Below, piece after piece: positions 5,334-7,115 of a stretch of 7,115 bases of DNA; within the stretch, counting starts at the first letter, position 1; each line of letters begins with the position of its first letter. The position numbers and the translations under genes were made by a program. The notes beneath the pieces were generated by a model, which made no database searches, was not told the DNA's origin, and saw only the letters and a list, made by a program, of their open reading frames with translations. The stretch is taken from positions 1-7,115 of the forward strand of contig JANLPY010000726.1 of the NCBI GenBank assembly GCA_031367505.1, written 5' to 3'. The stretch comes from JAKFWF01 sp031367505 (GTDB lineage Bacteria; Pseudomonadota; Alphaproteobacteria; Rhizobiales; Hyphomicrobiaceae).

Positions 5334-6260
5334 TTACGCCGATCGATAGGACGCGACCGAAGTGGAAACTTTCGCATCCGTAAATTTTGCCCCCCTAACG
5401 AATGCCTCGACGATGGGCTTGGGGGTCTCGTGCTGAGGCCCCAGGATGAATTCATACACTACTTTGGGATCGAATCTGAATTCGTGATACGGGACAAGCC
5501 GAGTGCTTTTTGGATGATACTTGCAGTCTGGTAGATGATCGAATGGATCATCAAGCAATGCTGTGTTTGGTCGATATTGAACATAGTCAACTTCTCGCAT
5601 CAACCGAACCTCTTCTTCTTCCTTGAATGCTGTTGATTTGTAGATGAAAGCTTGCCAATAGAGAAAGAACATTGCACTTCTAAACTTTTCGACTCGAGGA
5701 TCACTTTTATCGATGCGTTTCAACGCATTTGATGGATAAGATATATCTATTATTTTTTGAAGATCGCCAGACTTGAAGAGTTCCATTATAAAAAACAATT
5801 GTTGTTTCAAAAGAAAGTCTTCTGGTCCATCCATTTCGCTGGTTATAGAAATATCGTCAACATATTCTATGGCTTGAAGCCGTAGTGGCCTCGAGTATTT
5901 TCCAGTTTTCGGCGCGCTATCAGCCAGAGACTGAAGTCCCGACTTGGAAAACCCGATCGCGAGTCCACGACCATCGTCAGCATAGCCACGCCATTGGCTT
6001 AATCGATCGCGAATAGAACAACAAAATCCAAGCATGACGCTATTGTCCCGAAGCGTTCGGATAATCCCGACGACATCGTCGACCAATTTCTCGGGCATTC
6101 CATCTTTAAGCATGCGGCGACGGCAGATATTGAAAAGAACGCTACCCTCGTCCCGATCGTTGGAATAGCTTAGAGCAGAAAGACGAATCGTCTTTGACGT
6201 GACAATTGAATGAAACGTTTGAGTGGAGCAGTAATGGTAGATCACATCGTCTGAAGCCAT
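5334..6260 (-). CDS. DUF2971 family protein, 308 aa
   Basis: Uncharacterised soluble protein family found patchily in bacteria and often on mobile elements. Family landmarks, in order: VIYHYCSTQTFHSIV (7-20) with the hallmark YHY; IRLSALSYSNDRDEGS (25-40); GFCCSIRDRLSQWRGYA (78-94) followed by DDGRGLAIGFS (95-105); IEYVDDI (131-137); a region around YKSTAFKEEEEVRLMREV (207-224); FILGP (271-275); and SVASYR (301-306) at the end. Length is typical for the family. ATG 6260 has GGAGG 8 nt upstream; a GTG at 6284 would add eight residues upstream of that site. The central third is visibly richer in A and T than its neighbours, a sign of transfer. The biochemical activity is unknown. The YHY ... 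E-E layout recalls ADP-ribosyltransferase-like folds, but this is only a motif-level idea. It may be a defence or lysogenic-conversion gene. Confidence 0.8.
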   Translation of the reverse strand: MASDDVIYHYCSTQTFHSIVTSKTIRLSALSYSNDRDEGSVLFNICRRRMLKDGMPEKLVDDVVGIIRTLRDNSVMLGFCCSIRDRLSQWRGYADDGRGLAIGFSKSGLQSLADSAPKTGKYSRPLRLQAIEYVDDISITSEMDGPEDFLLKQQLFFIMELFKSGDLQKIIDISYPSNALKRIDKSDPRVEKFRSAMFFLYWQAFIYKSTAFKEEEEVRLMREVDYVQYRPNTALLDDPFDHLPDCKYHPKSTRLVPYHEFRFDPKVVYEFILGPQHETPKPIVEAFVRGAKFTDAKVSTSVASYRSA

Positions 6261-6268
6261 GCTCCCAC

Positions 6269-6273
6269 CCTCC
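6269..6273 (-). promoter_or_regulatory. Strong ribosome binding site for the DUF2971 gene
   Basis: GGAGG on the - strand, 8 nt before ATG 6260. It decides between this ATG and the GTG at 6284 and suggests independent, efficient translation of the gene. Confidence 0.7.
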
Positions 6274-6309
6274 GCTTGCGGCACCGAATGTCAGAGCGCT
6301 TTATGACAC

Positions 6310-6339
6310 ATGATCCAGACAAAAGTTGGATACGATCAT
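6310..6339. repeat. Interrupted inverted repeats upstream of the DUF2971 gene
   Basis: ATGATC (6310-6315) is mirrored by GATCAT (6334-6339), and ATCCA (6313-6317) by TGGAT (6327-6331), in the gap between the recombinase stop and the DUF2971 start. It is a candidate operator or recombinase-binding site. No convincing -35/-10 pair could be fixed beside it. Confidence 0.35.
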
Positions 6340-6363
6340 CAAACATCGCAGAAGCAAAAGACG

Positions 6364-6924
6364 CTATGCACGTCGGCCTCGAAGAGCCCGAAACACCGTG
6401 CTCTCGCTGACGCCGAGTTGCCTCTGGATGGCGCCAGGCGCAAGTCCTTCTGAACGCAGACGACGAATTTCCAGTGGATCAGCGGAGCGCGGACGCCCTT
6501 TGTAGGCACCTAGCGCTTTTGCCCGTGAAATACCCTCGGTCTGTCGTTCGCGGATTCTGTCACGCTCAAATTCGGCGACACCGGCGAAGATCGTCAGCAT
6601 CAACTTTGCTGCGGGCGACGTCGTGTCTGCCCAAGGTTCTGCCAGGGATTTGAATGCAACTCCTCGATCGCTCAACTCTTCGATCAGGCCGAGCGTGTCC
6701 AGCGTGTTGCGCGCAAGCCTGTCGAGCTTGGTCACAACAAGCGTGTCGCCGTCTCGCATGAAATCCATGAGCGTTTGGAGTTCGTCCCGGCCTTCCAATT
6801 TGGAGCCGGAGACCTTCTCCTCTCGAACCATGATGCATCCGGCGGCGTGGAGCGCCTCGCGCTGAACGTCCAGCGACTGACCTGCACTGCTGACGCGGGC
6901 GTACCCGTAGATCTTGCTGGTCAC
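6364..6924 (-). CDS. Serine recombinase (resolvase/DNA invertase family), 186 aa
   Basis: Small serine recombinase that cuts and rejoins DNA at paired sites through a phosphoserine link, as in Hin/Gin invertases and Tn3-type resolvases. The N-terminal catalytic domain has YGYARVS with the expected nucleophile Ser12 and Arg10, QSLDVQREAL (16-25), and DTLVVTKLDRLAR (60-72) with the paired active-site arginines 69 and 72. The long E helix spans about 113-140 (AGVAEFERDRIRERQTEGIS), followed by KGRPR and a C-terminal helix-turn-helix (150-183: LEIRRLRSEGLAPGAIQRQL, then GVSESTVFRALRG). The length is normal and all key residues are present, so it should be active. The start is GTG 6924 with AGGAGG 5 nt upstream, overlapping the stop of the membrane-protein gene by 4 nt (GTGA). 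Invertase versus resolvase cannot be settled from the protein alone. Confidence 0.93.
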   Translation of the reverse strand: MTSKIYGYARVSSAGQSLDVQREALHAAGCIMVREEKVSGSKLEGRDELQTLMDFMRDGDTLVVTKLDRLARNTLDTLGLIEELSDRGVAFKSLAEPWADTTSPAAKLMLTIFAGVAEFERDRIRERQTEGISRAKALGAYKGRPRSADPLEIRRLRSEGLAPGAIQRQLGVSESTVFRALRGRRA

Positions 6925-7106
6925 TTGGCCCTCCTGGTCACAACCGTTCCCGTCCAGGCGGAGGTCAGGTGCTCAGCTTCGACCGCTGGCGCTGGCGCCG
7001 GTACTAGCCTGCGATCGACTGACGCGATGGCGATTCCAATCAGAAGTGCCGCCGCCACGAGCATCGCCGCACCGAATGAGTTGGCCGGTTTCGGCTGCGC
7101 AGCCAT
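6921..7106 (-). CDS. Small single-pass membrane protein, 61 aa
   Basis: I do not recognise a family. A short polar N terminus (MAAQPKPANS) leads into one hydrophobic segment at residues 12-30 (GAAMLVAAALLIGIAIASV), followed by a DRR stop-transfer signal and a Pro/Ala-rich tail (LVPAPAPAVEAEH). With positive charges just after the segment, the C terminus may stay in the cytoplasm, although the prediction is weak. Its stop overlaps the recombinase start by 4 nt, so the two are co-transcribed and probably translationally coupled, which is unusual for a serine recombinase. ATG 7106 is the first start visible; no ribosome binding site is seen in the 9 nt before it, and the frame stays open to the window edge, so the true start could lie outside. 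Confidence 0.5.
   Translation of the reverse strand: MAAQPKPANSFGAAMLVAAALLIGIAIASVDRRLVPAPAPAVEAEHLTSAWTGTVVTRRAK
6930..6935 (-). promoter_or_regulatory. Ribosome binding site fixing the GTG start of the recombinase
   Basis: AGGAGG on the - strand, inside the 3' end of the membrane-protein gene, 5 nt before GTG 6924. Confidence 0.75.
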
Positions 7107-7115
7107 GTGGGCATC

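Noticed and set aside
6565..6838. 90-aa - strand and 80-aa + strand frames inside the recombinase gene
   Set aside because: Alternative frames of a fully conserved serine recombinase; Arg/His-rich composition with no motif.
1..7115. CRISPR array, tRNA or rRNA gene, attachment site duplication
   Set aside because: No regularly spaced repeats, no cloverleaf-like or rRNA-like segment, and no direct repeat pair flanking a gene set were seen.

Overview
The window looks like the distal end of a phage or prophage structural module next to accessory genes on the opposite strand. Base composition is GC-rich, most starts have clear AGGAG-type ribosome binding sites, and the serine recombinase resembles those common in alphaproteobacteria. 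A temperate phage integrated in an alphaproteobacterium, perhaps a Rhizobiales member, is the best guess. That host assignment is an inference, because no host housekeeping gene or rRNA is present.

Positions 1 to about 3927 (+ strand) form a compact late operon of tail appendage genes: the 3' end of one appendage protein, a 425-aa tail-fibre-like protein, a 314-aa tail-fibre-like protein, a 302-aa protein joining an Ig-like domain to a polyglycine-rich tip, and a 218-aa DUF4376 protein. Spacing is minimal throughout (12 nt, 13 nt, 2 nt, then 11 nt). The first three share cassettes: an N-terminal FPxSP...W motif, a C-terminal WW cap and a TGTxxxARLPA block. They look built by duplication and shuffling of receptor-binding modules. 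A hairpin followed by TTTTT at 3966-3997 closes the operon.

Positions 4003 to 7106 (- strand) hold six genes in two or three groups. Reading leftwards from the right edge, a 61-aa single-pass membrane protein overlaps a 186-aa Hin/resolvase-type serine recombinase by 4 nt. Next comes a 308-aa DUF2971 protein with its own strong ribosome binding site and an AT-rich body. Last is a tight three-gene cassette: a 253-aa protein with a possible degenerate acetyltransferase-like core, a 78-aa helical protein, and a 79-aa AbrB/MazE-type antitoxin-like protein. The convergent arrangement after a late-gene terminator, the atypical composition and the gene types suggest accessory cargo (lysogenic conversion, defence or toxin-antitoxin) rather than virion genes.

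The least explained part is the 4003-5241 cassette. A MazE-like protein is the last gene and no recognisable toxin accompanies it, only two proteins without clear family assignment. The DUF2971 gene beside it is the second point of interest. The recombinase could be a DNA invertase for the neighbouring fibre genes or a resolvase, but I see no inverted recombination sites in the window.
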